This document shows, piece by piece, positions 34,212 to 43,008 of a stretch of 64,000 bases of DNA. The stretch is taken from assembly GCA_030745835.1 (NCBI GenBank), contig JASLNU010000043.1:1-64000 (forward strand), given 5' to 3'. The notes under the pieces are model-generated. The model was not told the DNA's origin and did not search any database. It was given only the letters and a program-made list of their open reading frames with translations. Within the stretch, counting starts at the first letter, position 1. Each line of letters opens with the position of its first letter. The position numbers and the translations under genes are program-made. The stretch comes from GCA-2687515 sp002687515. Its GTDB lineage: Bacteria > Pseudomonadota > Alphaproteobacteria > Rhodospirillales > UBA2165.

Positions 34212-34741
34212 TCCTTTGGTTGGCCCGCGAACCATTTCTCGAATTCCGCATCTGACATTTCCAATATTCTACGCTGTTGCTGTGGTGTCATCCGACGAAT
34301 TGCTTCCAGGTCCAACCCGCGCTCTCGAAGCTGTCGCTCGATACGCGTCGGCAGCGGAATTTGACCCGGCGTCGGCGCGCCACCGGTCGAGGGATCGTTC
34401 GGTAGCCCTGGCATCGTCGGCTTCGTTGGCTTTGTAACCTGCGCCTGCTGGCTGCCGCCCCGTTCCTTCGGATTATAAAACTCGGCGAGCGCCTTGTTGA
34501 GGGCGATGCCGGTTTCGCTGTCCTTGTCCTTGAGGGCGCCGTCGACTTTTAACCCGTTTGATTTCTGAAACGTTTCCAATCCTTTGAATACCGTTTCCGG
34601 CTCGTTTTGGATGAAAATATCTTGGTGAAGTTTGCCGGCGAAGCCCAGATCCTGGAGCACCCGGTCCAAATTCTTGAAATCCTCGGCGCCGTTTTTACGC
34701 CCGCGCCCGATCGGCTGGTGATTGCTGAAATAGGTGATCAT
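34208..34741 (-). CDS. Hypothetical protein with peptidoglycan-binding-like segment
   Basis: A 177-residue protein without a signal peptide. Residues about 25-80 (VLQDLGFAG, then LETFQKSNGLKVDG) resemble the repeat of PG_binding_1 domains. A Pro/Thr-rich linker (about 105-135) follows, then a helical C-terminus with LEMSDAEFEKW. Together with the terminase-like neighbour this suggests phage or secretion-related cargo, but the function is not established. ATG 34741 has an AGGGA site; a longer frame reaches 34804. Confidence 0.5.
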   Translation of the reverse strand: MITYFSNHQPIGRGRKNGAEDFKNLDRVLQDLGFAGKLHQDIFIQNEPETVFKGLETFQKSNGLKVDGALKDKDSETGIALNKALAEFYNPKERGGSQQAQVTKPTKPTMPGLPNDPSTGGAPTPGQIPLPTRIERQLRERGLDLEAIRRMTPQQQRRILEMSDAEFEKWFAGQPKD

Positions 34742-34896
34742 TGAATTTTCCCTGATTGATCCATGAGAATGATAAATATAGTACATATAGGGAACGAAAA
34801 TCAACCTTTATTTATAAATTATCAGGAATATATTGACATTTATACCCAAATATTCTATATATGTTCCTATATTCAATCACCCTCAAGGAGACCAAC

Positions 34897-35379
34897 ATGA
34901 CCCTCAATTCCAGGCAGGAAGCCTTTTGCCGGGCCTATGTGACCGGTGCGACCGGTGCGACCGGTGCCGGCGGCGCCAATGGGGCGCGGGCGGCGCGCGA
35001 TGCGGGCTACGCTACGGCGCATGCGGCCAAGCAGGCCTCGCGATTGCTGCGGAACGCCGAGGTCGCCGAGCGTATCGACGAATTCCACGCCGAGGCTGCG
35101 GCGGCGCGCGCCGAGGCGGCGCAAGAACTGATGGCCAAGCTGGAACCGCTCTATCAAAGCGGGCTCGATGCCGGCGATACCGACACGGTGTTGCAAGTGG
35201 TCGAGTTGCAGGCGCGCATTGCCGGGCTGCTGGCTGGCGGTTTCATCCGGCCCCGGGTCCAGCGCGGCCCCGTTCCGGCGCCCTCGGTGGACAACGAAGG
35301 CCACATGGAATTTCTCGGCCTCTTGGATGGCGGCGAGGGAGCGGAGGACGCCGATACCCTTGAAAATGTCCCTGGATGA
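34897..35379 (+). CDS. Orphan phage terminase small subunit-like protein
   Basis: A 160-residue protein whose N-terminal half matches the terminase small subunit pattern: RQEAFCRAYV, then ARAARDAGYA, AKQASRLLRN and VAERIDEF, a helix-turn-helix that binds phage DNA for packaging. A 9-bp triplicated repeat (34941-34967) inserts TGA-type residues after the first helix. The C-terminal part is Ala/Glu-rich coiled coil and then disordered. No large terminase or structural phage gene is near, so it is a remnant or was recruited. AAGGAG precedes the ATG. Confidence 0.65.
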   Translation: MTLNSRQEAFCRAYVTGATGATGAGGANGARAARDAGYATAHAAKQASRLLRNAEVAERIDEFHAEAAAARAEAAQELMAKLEPLYQSGLDAGDTDTVLQVVELQARIAGLLAGGFIRPRVQRGPVPAPSVDNEGHMEFLGLLDGGEGAEDADTLENVPG

Positions 35380-35689
35380 CCATGAATGTCCATAAATGAC
35401 CGTCATGTCCATGCCCGTTTTAGCCCAAATATGTCGCACCACGGTCGCAGTGAACCAAAATCCTGCCAAGCGCCCCGCCGCGGGCGGGGGCCGCTGCCGC
35501 CAATCAGATTTTTGACATTCAAAGTTTGCGATCACTTCTTATTCGCGAAGAAAAAAATAAATACACCAAAAAAAATTGCTCCGGTCTTGAAAGCCGGCAA
35601 CGAGTGCTTACGTGCCCCAAGTAACAATTTTTTTTTGGCCGCAGATCCCCACCCTCTGCTGGCGGCTGGGAGTTCATGAGGAGCTTAAA
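35380..35689. other. Gap before the chemoreceptor gene
   Basis: This 310-bp stretch holds runs of A (35549-35578) and a run of T (35628-35637) and no credible gene; a 97-codon frame at 35386-35679 lacks a ribosome site and family features. It probably contains the chemoreceptor promoter, but no clear -35/-10 pair could be singled out. Confidence 0.45.
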
Positions 35690-38600
35690 ATGGAAAAGAG
35701 TATTTTCAGCGTTCGCAATATGCTGTTTGGTATCGTATTCGTATTAGTTGCAGGTGTTTTGGCGCTGGCGTCCGTACAGACGGTTACCTCGTACGGCGAG
35801 CGCGAAGACAGCCTTCGCGTCGACGAAGCCAACAAAATCAGCGATATGCTTCTGCAGAGCGCCAACAATTGGGCGGTCGAGCGGGGCGTAACCAACGCCG
35901 CGCTTGCCGGCGCAAACCCAGCGACGGCGGCGCAGTTCAAGACCATCAAGGGGCGCCGCGCCAAGGGCCACGAAGGCCTCAACAAGGCCACCGAGCTGCT
36001 CAAGAGCGGACAGAATTTCGATGGCCGTGATGAAATGCTTTCCCGCGTGCAGAGCAATCATGCGGCGGTCATGAAACTGCGCGCCGCCGCGGATAGGCAA
36101 TTAACCCTGAGCAAGGACAAACGGGATCCCAAGCTTGCCGCTTCGTGGGTGCCGGCGATGACCAAACTGATCATTTCCAGCCGCGACCTTCGCGTTGCCT
36201 CGACCAATGCGGCGCTGGCCGAATCGGTCATCTCGCAACTCGGCGCGCTCAAGCATTTCGCCTGGATCGCCAGCGAATATGCGGGCCGCGAACGTGCCAT
36301 CATGGGCGGCGCCATCGCATCGGGTAAAAGAGTTTCCGCGGAACGCCTGCGCGTTCTTGCCGCCTATCGCGGCCGCGTCGAAAACGCTTTTGACCAGGTT
36401 CGCGCCATTTCCAAGGTTCCGAGTCTGGATCCAAAGGTCAGAAAGGCCGTGGAAAAAGCCGAAAGTGCCTATTTCAAAAGTTTTCAGGCAACGCGGGACG
36501 CCGTCTATAAAGCCAATGACGGCAGCGCCCTCTATGCCTTGACCGGCGGGCAATGGATCGCCGCCGCCACCAAGGGCATCGACAGTATCCTCAATCTTCG
36601 CTCTGCCGCGTCCCAGGCGTGGCAAGCCCACGGCAAGGAATTGGGTTTGAACGCGATGACCGACCAGTTGATTATCGCGGCCGGCAATTGGGCGGTGGAA
36701 CGGGGTGTCAGTTTCGGTGCGTTGAAGGCGCCTAACGCGGCGCCGGCCAAGACCGTCAACGCCATCAAGGGCCGCCGTGCGGGCGCCGATGCCGCCTTTA
36801 AAAAGGGTTTGGCGCTGGTTAAGAAAAGCCCGGATTTCGACCGCAAGGCTAAGCTTATCGCCGAGGTCGAATCCCTCTATGGCAAGGCCGTGGCGCTGCG
36901 TAGTAAAGTCGATACCATGCTGGCCCGGCCCGCTTCGGCGCGGGACGCTTCGGTGACCCAGACCATCGTGCCGACGATGACCGCGCTCATCCTCAAAAGC
37001 CAGGAAATCAACCGCGGCGCCGCCAAGCGCGTGGGACAGGCCGATCCGGCCATCGCCGATTTCCTGACCGTCAAGTTCAATGCCTGGAAGATGGGTGAAT
37101 TTGCCGGACGCGAGCGGGCCGCCCTTGCCGGCGTCATTTCCGCCGGTGTGCCGCTTACCTCGAAACAGATTGCAACCATGTCCAACTATCGCGGGCGCGT
37201 CGAAAATGCATGGGAAGAACTTAAATCCTATGCCGCGAGTTCCGGCGCGCACAAGGCGGTCAAGGGCGCGATCGGCACCGCCGACAAGGGTTATTTCGGC
37301 GGTTTCCAGAAGATCCGTGGCGCCGTCTATGAAGCCAGCTTCAACAGCACCAAATTCCCGTTGAACGGCGGTGAATGGATCAATAAGGCGACCCAGGCCA
37401 TCGACAGCCTGCTGGCCGTTCAATCGGCGTCCACCGCCGATACCGGCAACAAGGTTTCGGCCAATCTTTCGGGCGCCAACATGAGCTTGGGCATCGCCGT
37501 GTTCATCGTTCTGCTGGCCCTCGTGGTCGCCGCCGGATCGGTGTTCATGGTCGCCGGCCGGATCGTCAAGCCGATCAACCGCATGACCGACGTCATGGGT
37601 TCCCTGGCCGAGGGCGATTTGGAGATCGAAGTGCCCTATGCCGCCCGAGCCGACGAGATCGGCAGCATGGCGGCCGCGGTTCAGGTCTTCAAGGATAGCG
37701 GCATCGAACGTGTCCGCCTTGAAGCCGATGCCGAGGAGCAGCGCCAGCAACAGGCCGAGCGCGAGGAGCGCGAACGCCAGGAGCAGGAGCAGCGCCGCCA
37801 GGAAGAGGCCGAACGCGAAAAGCGCGAAGCCGAAGCCAAGGCCGAAGCGGAGCAGAAGGAACGCGAGGCGGAAGCCGCGCGCAAGGAAGCCGCGGATCGG
37901 GAAGAGAAATCCCGTGTCGAGGCCGAACGCGCCGAGCGGATTTCCGGCCTGACGACCGACTTCGAAGCCGGCGTCACGCGTGTCCTGAAATCCGTCGATT
38001 CAGCCGTCGTCAATCTGGAAGGCACGTCCACGTCGCTGACCAGTATTGCCGACACCACCAGCACCGAGGCAACCGCCGTCGCCTCGGCGGCGGAGCAAGC
38101 GTCGGCCAATGTGCAGACGGTTGCGGCGGCGGCCGAGGAATTGTCCAAGTCGATCTCGGAAATCTCCGGGCAGGTGACTAAGTCGACGACCATTTCGGCC
38201 GATGCGGTTGCCGAGGCCGAGCGCACCAACGAGATGGTGCAGGGCCTGGCGTCGTCGGCCGAAAAGATCGGCGAGGTGGTCGAACTGATCAACGACATCG
38301 CCAGCCAGACCAATTTGCTTGCGCTCAACGCCACCATCGAGGCGGCGCGCGCCGGCGAGGCGGGCAAGGGCTTTGCCGTGGTTGCTTCCGAGGTCGGCAA
38401 TCTGGCCGCGCAAACGGCCAAGGCGACCGAGGAAATCGGCGAGCAGATCGGCGGTATCCAAAACGCCACCAGAGAATCGGTGACCGCCATCGAAGGCATT
38501 TCCAAGACCATCGGCGATATCAGCGAGATCGCCTCCAGCATCGCCTCGGCGGTCGAGGAACAAGGCGCCGCCACCCAGGAAATCGCCCGCAATGTCGACG

Positions 38601-38776
38601 AGGCCTCGACCGGCACCCAGGAGGTGACGACCAAGATCACCGGCGTGTCCTCGGCTTCGAGCGAAACCGGCCAGGCGGCGACCCAGATGCAGACCGCGGT
38701 TACCTCGCTGAGCAGCGAGGCCGATACCCTCAAGGGCGAGGTGGAAACCTTCCTCACCGAGATTCAGGCCGCTTAA
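35690..38776 (+). CDS. Methyl-accepting chemotaxis protein with duplicated sensor region
   Basis: A 1028-residue chemoreceptor. The first membrane helix is at residues about 9-31. The periplasmic part (about 32-597) holds two related copies of about 270 residues; matching landmarks are NNWAVERG (60) and GNWAVERG (333), AGRERA (about 197 and 468) and YRGRVENA in each. ERG-containing helices recall nitrate/nitrite-sensing NIT domains. Then come the second membrane helix (about 598-622), HAMP (to about 672), a Glu/Arg/Gln-rich coiled coil (about 683-750) and the signalling domain with tip ASQTNLLALNATIEAARAG. GAGGAG precedes ATG 35690. No che genes are adjacent. Confidence 0.92.
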   Translation: MEKSIFSVRNMLFGIVFVLVAGVLALASVQTVTSYGEREDSLRVDEANKISDMLLQSANNWAVERGVTNAALAGANPATAAQFKTIKGRRAKGHEGLNKATELLKSGQNFDGRDEMLSRVQSNHAAVMKLRAAADRQLTLSKDKRDPKLAASWVPAMTKLIISSRDLRVASTNAALAESVISQLGALKHFAWIASEYAGRERAIMGGAIASGKRVSAERLRVLAAYRGRVENAFDQVRAISKVPSLDPKVRKAVEKAESAYFKSFQATRDAVYKANDGSALYALTGGQWIAAATKGIDSILNLRSAASQAWQAHGKELGLNAMTDQLIIAAGNWAVERGVSFGALKAPNAAPAKTVNAIKGRRAGADAAFKKGLALVKKSPDFDRKAKLIAEVESLYGKAVALRSKVDTMLARPASARDASVTQTIVPTMTALILKSQEINRGAAKRVGQADPAIADFLTVKFNAWKMGEFAGRERAALAGVISAGVPLTSKQIATMSNYRGRVENAWEELKSYAASSGAHKAVKGAIGTADKGYFGGFQKIRGAVYEASFNSTKFPLNGGEWINKATQAIDSLLAVQSASTADTGNKVSANLSGANMSLGIAVFIVLLALVVAAGSVFMVAGRIVKPINRMTDVMGSLAEGDLEIEVPYAARADEIGSMAAAVQVFKDSGIERVRLEADAEEQRQQQAEREERERQEQEQRRQEEAEREKREAEAKAEAEQKEREAEAARKEAADREEKSRVEAERAERISGLTTDFEAGVTRVLKSVDSAVVNLEGTSTSLTSIADTTSTEATAVASAAEQASANVQTVAAAAEELSKSISEISGQVTKSTTISADAVAEAERTNEMVQGLASSAEKIGEVVELINDIASQTNLLALNATIEAARAGEAGKGFAVVASEVGNLAAQTAKATEEIGEQIGGIQNATRESVTAIEGISKTIGDISEIASSIASAVEEQGAATQEIARNVDEASTGTQEVTTKITGVSSASSETGQAATQMQTAVTSLSSEADTLKGEVETFLTEIQAA

Positions 38777-38810
38777 AACCGCTGATCGGCGAAACCATCG
38801 TTAAATCGTC

Positions 38811-38846
38811 GGGAGGTTCCGGTTCAAACCGGAACCTCCCTTTTTT
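38811..38846 (+). terminator. Intrinsic terminator after the chemoreceptor gene
   Basis: Perfect 14-bp arms (38811-38824 and 38827-38840, starting GGGAGGTTCC) with a tiny loop are followed by six T. It lies 34 bp after the chemoreceptor stop and should end that transcript. Confidence 0.9.
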
Positions 38847-39138
38847 CTTTCTTGCCGTGGCAAGGGGTCTAAATTCGAACAAAAAAATATTCCTATCCAA
38901 TGGCAAGTAAGGACTAGCAATTGCCGGCGAACCGCTCCATGATTCCAATATGTTAGAGTTTCTGTTCTCGGTTGTTAACGAAACCGCGCCGGCAAATGGA
39001 TGTTTCAACTGTCCGCGGCCTTGTATTTCAGCCGATCGTGGCCATGTTTAGAGTCTTCGTTGAAACCCCGTTTCTGTCCGTTAACCTTTTGCATACGGAA
39101 TCTCGTTAATTATAGGCGTACGTGTTGTCCGCCATAAT

Positions 39139-39154
39139 TGTGACATAGATCACA
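39139..39154 (+). promoter_or_regulatory. CRP/FNR-family binding site
   Basis: TGTGACATAGATCACA is a perfect match to the CRP consensus TGTGA-N6-TCACA, centred at 39146.5. A possible -10 box TAGGAT follows at 39172-39177, placing the site near -40, as in CRP-activated class II promoters. The target would be the MlaC-like gene about 80 bp downstream. An adenylate cyclase-domain gene lies at 58739-60514. Confidence 0.7.
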
Positions 39155-39230
39155 GCTTGGTTAGAGCGAAATAGGATAAGAAATATTGCTAGTTCGCAGA
39201 AATGGTTGATTGAACAGGCCAAATCGGGAG

Positions 39231-39890
39231 ATGCGGAAAGTGGGTGCGAATCTAAAAAGAGTCTCAGTCTGGCTGTCCGCGCTGATTTTGTCGGCGGGGA
39301 TCGCGGTGCAGGCTGAAGCCGGACCCAAGAAAAGTCCGGACCAGTTTTTGACGGAGTTTGGTGATCAGGCGATCAAGCTCCTCTCCAGCAATACAGCGGA
39401 CGCGGATCAACGCAGCGAAGGCCTGCGCAATTTGTTGGCCAAGCATTTCGATGTCGATTTCATCAGCCGGACGGTGCTGGCCCGCCATTGGCGCAAGGCG
39501 TCCGATGACGAGCGGACGGAATTCCGCCAACTGTTCGAAGACTATATCGTCAGCGTCTATGGCCGGCGCCTCGGCAATTATTCGGGCGAACATTTCCAGA
39601 TCGGCAAGATCGTGCGCAAGGGCGACGATCAGGCCTATGTGAGCAGCAAGATCGTGCGTCCCGCCGGACCCCCGGTGAAAGTGGCGTGGCGGCTGCGCGG
39701 CCGCGACGGCAAATGGCGCATCGTCGATATCGTTGTCGAGGGGGTCAGCATGGCGATGACCCAGCGTAGCGAATTTGGCGCCGTGATCCGCCGCGAAGGC
39801 GGCAATGTTTCCGGCCTCAACGCCAAGCTGCGCGAACTGGCCGGCGGCAGGGCCAAGCTGGTGAAAAAGGTCGCCGCCAAGGCTTCCTGA
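39231..39890 (+). CDS. MlaC/Ttg2D-like phospholipid-binding periplasmic protein
   Basis: A protein of about 219 residues with a Sec signal peptide ending AVQAEA and then the MlaC fold, which ferries phospholipids between outer and inner membranes. Characteristic text is LAKHFDVDFISRTVLARHW, FRQLFEDYIVSVYGRRL and WRIVDIVVEGVSM. The other Mla genes are not nearby, so it is an orphan copy. The start is uncertain: GGGAG at 39226-39230 touches the ATG at 39231 but is ideally spaced for the GTG at 39240. A CRP-type site lies upstream and a terminator follows. Confidence 0.85.
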   Translation: MRKVGANLKRVSVWLSALILSAGIAVQAEAGPKKSPDQFLTEFGDQAIKLLSSNTADADQRSEGLRNLLAKHFDVDFISRTVLARHWRKASDDERTEFRQLFEDYIVSVYGRRLGNYSGEHFQIGKIVRKGDDQAYVSSKIVRPAGPPVKVAWRLRGRDGKWRIVDIVVEGVSMAMTQRSEFGAVIRREGGNVSGLNAKLRELAGGRAKLVKKVAAKAS

Positions 39891-39920
39891 AAGCAATCGG
39901 GATAATTCCTATATGACGGA

Positions 39921-39949
39921 AATGCTCCGCAAGGCGGGGCATTTTTTTT
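39921..39949 (+). terminator. Intrinsic terminator after the MlaC-like gene
   Basis: AATGCTCCGC (39921-39930) pairs with GCGGGGCATT (39934-39943), with one G-T pair, around an AAG loop, and a run of T continues through 39949. It lies 31 bp after the stop. Confidence 0.88.
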
Positions 39950-40027
39950 GGATGGTGGTATAAACGGAGCCTTTACCGCCTCCGGCCGGCGCGGGTAAAG
40001 TCGGCGCTCCTGCCAGTGGGAGTGGAT

Positions 40028-41023
40028 ATGGAGCGTATTGCTCTTGGTCGAACGAATTTAGAGGTCAGCGTCGCCGGCTTGGGCGCCGGCGGTGGCGTCC
40101 AGCTTGGGCTGCGCAACGGCGCCAACGAGGATCAAGCCGCCGGCATTGTCCGCCTGGCCTTCGATCAGGGGATCAATTTATTCGATACCGCCAAGGGTTA
40201 CGGCACCGAGGGCGTGGTCGCGGCCGGGCTCAAGGGCATCCCCCGCGATCAATATGTAATCTCGACCAAACACAGCGTCGACAGACAAGACCGGACGCTG
40301 ATAACCGTCGATCAGGTTCTGGCCGGGCTCGACAATTCACTGCGCGCCCTGGGCACCGACTGTATCGACATCTACCAGCTGCACGGTATCGATCCGGTCA
40401 ACTACGCCCACGCCACCAAAACCGTCATGCCGGCGCTTTTGAAGGAACGGGAAAAGGGCAAGTTCCGTTTTCTAGGCGCCACCGAATTCGCCCAGCGCGA
40501 TCTCGATCACCTCGCCTTGGCCCAGGGAATGGATGAAGATCTGTTCGATGTGATCATGCTGGCTTTTTCGATGGTCAACCAGAACGCGCGGCTTTCGGTA
40601 TTCCCGCGCGCCATGGCGTCCGATATCGGAACCTTGATCATGTTCGCTTCGCGCAATCTGTTCGGCTATCCGGAACGGCTAAAGCGCGAGTTGGGCAAAC
40701 TGGCCGGGCAGGGTGAATTGCCTGATTGGCTGGCGGGCGAGGCGGAACCGCTTGAATTCCTGATCCACGAAGCGGGCGCCGAAAATCTGGTCGATGCGGC
40801 ATACCGCTATGCCCGCGACGAGGCGGGCGCCCATGTGGTGTTGTTCGGCACCGGCAATCCCAGCCATCTCCGCGCTAATGTGGATTACCTGTCACGGCCG
40901 CCGTTGCCCGCTGCCGATCGCGCCAAGTTGGAACAATTGTTCGGCAAGTTGGTCGGCTTCGGCGTCGAGCCGGGCATGACCCATGCCCAGATCGAAACAG
41001 ACTTGGCTGGAGCATCGCCATGA
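40028..41023 (+). CDS. Aldo/keto reductase family oxidoreductase
   Basis: A 331-residue TIM-barrel NADPH reductase. The catalytic tetrad is readable: Asp and Tyr in FDTAKGYG, Lys in VISTKHS and His in IYQLHGID. It would reduce an aldehyde or ketone. ATG 40028 has GGGAG five bases upstream and is preferred over GTG 40016. The tusA-like gene starts within its last codons (ATGA overlap), so the two are translationally coupled. Confidence 0.9.
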   Translation: MERIALGRTNLEVSVAGLGAGGGVQLGLRNGANEDQAAGIVRLAFDQGINLFDTAKGYGTEGVVAAGLKGIPRDQYVISTKHSVDRQDRTLITVDQVLAGLDNSLRALGTDCIDIYQLHGIDPVNYAHATKTVMPALLKEREKGKFRFLGATEFAQRDLDHLALAQGMDEDLFDVIMLAFSMVNQNARLSVFPRAMASDIGTLIMFASRNLFGYPERLKRELGKLAGQGELPDWLAGEAEPLEFLIHEAGAENLVDAAYRYARDEAGAHVVLFGTGNPSHLRANVDYLSRPPLPAADRAKLEQLFGKLVGFGVEPGMTHAQIETDLAGASP

Positions 41024-41244
41024 ACCAGGAATTGGATACTTCCGGATTAAAATGTCCGCTGCCGGTTCTTAAAGCGAAAAAAGCCCTGCGCGCCATGGAG
41101 CCGGGAGAGGTGATCCGCGTCACCGCCACCGATCCGGACAGCATGCAGGATTTCCCCGAATACTGCGCCAATGCCGGTCACCAGCTTTTGCAGGCCGCCG
41201 AAGCCGAGGGTGTCTTTACATTTCGCATCCGCAAATCCGGTTAG
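41020..41244 (+). CDS. TusA/SirA-like sulfur carrier protein
   Basis: A 74-residue sulfurtransferase-family protein with the single active cysteine C12 in the CPLP motif that carries persulfide sulfur. The rest follows the beta-alpha fold (GEVIRVTATDPDSMQDFP). TusA proteins feed sulfur to tRNA thiolation, molybdenum cofactor synthesis or sulfur oxidation. Overlap of 4 bp with the aldo/keto reductase suggests a joint transcript. Which acceptor it serves cannot be told. Confidence 0.88.
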   Translation: MNQELDTSGLKCPLPVLKAKKALRAMEPGEVIRVTATDPDSMQDFPEYCANAGHQLLQAAEAEGVFTFRIRKSG

Positions 41245-41357
41245 GAATTCTTGAGCCGGTCGGGATTGGCCCAAAAAAATACAAACCGATAAAATGCTAT
41301 TAATTTAAAGCAAACGCGCGCAAACAATATTTTCCGGATTATGGATTGGCTTAAAGC

Positions 41358-42908
41358 ATGAATTCCATGATCGACATTCGCCGATATATGGACAATGCGC
41401 TAAAGGGATTGGTGCTATTGCTGGCCTCGCTTTTCTTTGCGGGCGCGGCGGAGGCCGAACATCCAGCCGGCAGGGGTGGCCGGATCAACGTAACCATCTT
41501 CAATGACATCGGCGGTTTCGATCATATTGAAGCCCCGCATGCGGGCCTAAGCCGGTTGCAGGTTTTGTTCGCGGTTCACGACCGTTTGTTCGAACCGGAC
41601 GCCGGCACCGGAAAACCGGTCCCAAGGCTCGCCCTGAAAGCGGTCCCGCGCGACGATTTCACCAACTGGCGCGTCTGGCTGCGCCCCGGAGTGCAATTTT
41701 CGAACGGCGAAAAATTGACGGCTGACGCCTATCAACGGCATTTCGAACGGCTTTTGAAAAGCGAATATGCGAGGCGTTTCCGAGCCTTGGCGGGAGCCCC
41801 GCTTAGAAAAGTAACCGCCTCTGGCAAGCTGACAATCGATTTTCAATTTTCGAAACCAAATCCCGGTTTTCGGGCGGCGATGAGCCACGGCGGCGCCTAT
41901 ATCTGGTTCTTGAACGCGCCGAACTTGATGACGCGCAACCAGGCGCATCCCAGCCTTTCGGGCATGAGCGCCGGCGCCGGTCCATACCGGATCGCCGCGT
42001 GGGAACGGGGGAAACGGATCGTCCTTAAAAGAAATCCCGGCTATTGGGACCCGGCGGCGCAGCATGCGGACGAAATCCACTACCATATTTTGGGCGGATA
42101 CAACGCCGAGGACTTGCTGCAATGGTTGCGCGGCGGGCAATTGGATGCGGCCGCGGTGATCGCTGACAGTGTCATCCGGGCGGCCCGGAAACAAAGGGAT
42201 TTAAGGGTTTTCCGCGCTGTCCGGGATCATTTCGGGTTGGCCGTCGGCTTCAATCAGCAATTCGCGCCGCTTGGCGATCAGGTCGCGCGCCTGGCGCTGG
42301 TCCAGGCCATCGACCGGCGCGCAATTGCGCGCGCCCTCGGCAGTGGCGAAGCGGATATCGCCGACCAATTGTTCGCCGCCGTCCGGTGGCGCTGCGAGGA
42401 TGTCGGCTACCCGGCCCATGACCCTGGTGGCGCGCGCAATATTTTAGACGCCTTGGGCGCCGATTTCTCGCAACTGCAAATATGGGCCGACGATACGCCT
42501 CCGATGCGCCGCGCCGTTGGTGTTCCTACCGGTGTTCATCTGGTGACCGCCGCCGATCACAGCCTAACCTATCAGATCGTGACCGGCCGCGCCGCCGTCT
42601 GGATCTGGCAACAGGGGCCGTTCGTGCATCCTTCGTTTTCCGATCTGTCGCTGCGCTCGGCAAGCCGGCAGAACATCTCGCGGCTTCGTTCGGCCAAGAT
42701 CGATGCCGCCATCGCCGGCCTCGCGCGGGCGCGTTCGAAGAAGGATATCGGCGCTGCCCATTGCGCCTTCGAGGCGGTGAAATCGGAACTGGTGCCGTAT
42801 TTGCCGGTGATGCGCGGCGTGCTCGGCATGATCACCCGCAAAGACATCGGCGGCGTGCGATTAACCGGCGATCCAGTGCTCGGCTATCACCGCTTGTTCC
42901 GCAAGTAA
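41358..42908 (+). CDS. ABC transporter substrate-binding protein (peptide/nickel type, family 5)
   Basis: A 516-residue periplasmic binding protein. A long N-terminus with a hydrophobic core (about 17-29) ends in AEAEH, a likely Sec cleavage site. The cluster-C fold shows LFAVHDRLFEPD, FRLRPGVQFSNG-like text (WLRPGVQFSNGEKL) and GAGPYRIAAWERGKRIVLKR. It would capture oligopeptides or similar ligands. No permease or ATPase genes are adjacent, so it is an orphan component. The upstream gap (41245-41357) is A/T-rich and probably holds its promoter. Confidence 0.85.
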   Translation: MNSMIDIRRYMDNALKGLVLLLASLFFAGAAEAEHPAGRGGRINVTIFNDIGGFDHIEAPHAGLSRLQVLFAVHDRLFEPDAGTGKPVPRLALKAVPRDDFTNWRVWLRPGVQFSNGEKLTADAYQRHFERLLKSEYARRFRALAGAPLRKVTASGKLTIDFQFSKPNPGFRAAMSHGGAYIWFLNAPNLMTRNQAHPSLSGMSAGAGPYRIAAWERGKRIVLKRNPGYWDPAAQHADEIHYHILGGYNAEDLLQWLRGGQLDAAAVIADSVIRAARKQRDLRVFRAVRDHFGLAVGFNQQFAPLGDQVARLALVQAIDRRAIARALGSGEADIADQLFAAVRWRCEDVGYPAHDPGGARNILDALGADFSQLQIWADDTPPMRRAVGVPTGVHLVTAADHSLTYQIVTGRAAVWIWQQGPFVHPSFSDLSLRSASRQNISRLRSAKIDAAIAGLARARSKKDIGAAHCAFEAVKSELVPYLPVMRGVLGMITRKDIGGVRLTGDPVLGYHRLFRK

Positions 42909-43008
42909 TCACTTCACCTTGGTATAACTGGTGGATTGGAATCTGGTGGTTTAGAATTCGTTCCAAATTCTTAGGCGGAATTTGGGGGGCAATTCTGGGA
43001 GGAATTCG

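Noticed and set aside
35386..35679. 97-codon frame between terminase-like and chemoreceptor genes
   Set aside because: It has no ribosome site, a composition like non-coding DNA and runs into the chemoreceptor leader.
36101..37750. 549-codon minus-strand frame opposite the chemoreceptor
   Set aside because: The chemoreceptor is unmistakable on the other strand and this frame has no recognisable domain.
38811..38846. GGTTCAAACC as a possible tRNA T-arm
   Set aside because: It is the loop of a perfect terminator hairpin followed by T; no cloverleaf surrounds it.
38754..39008. 84-codon minus-strand frame
   Set aside because: It reads through the strong terminator hairpin and overlaps the chemoreceptor 3' end; no family resemblance.
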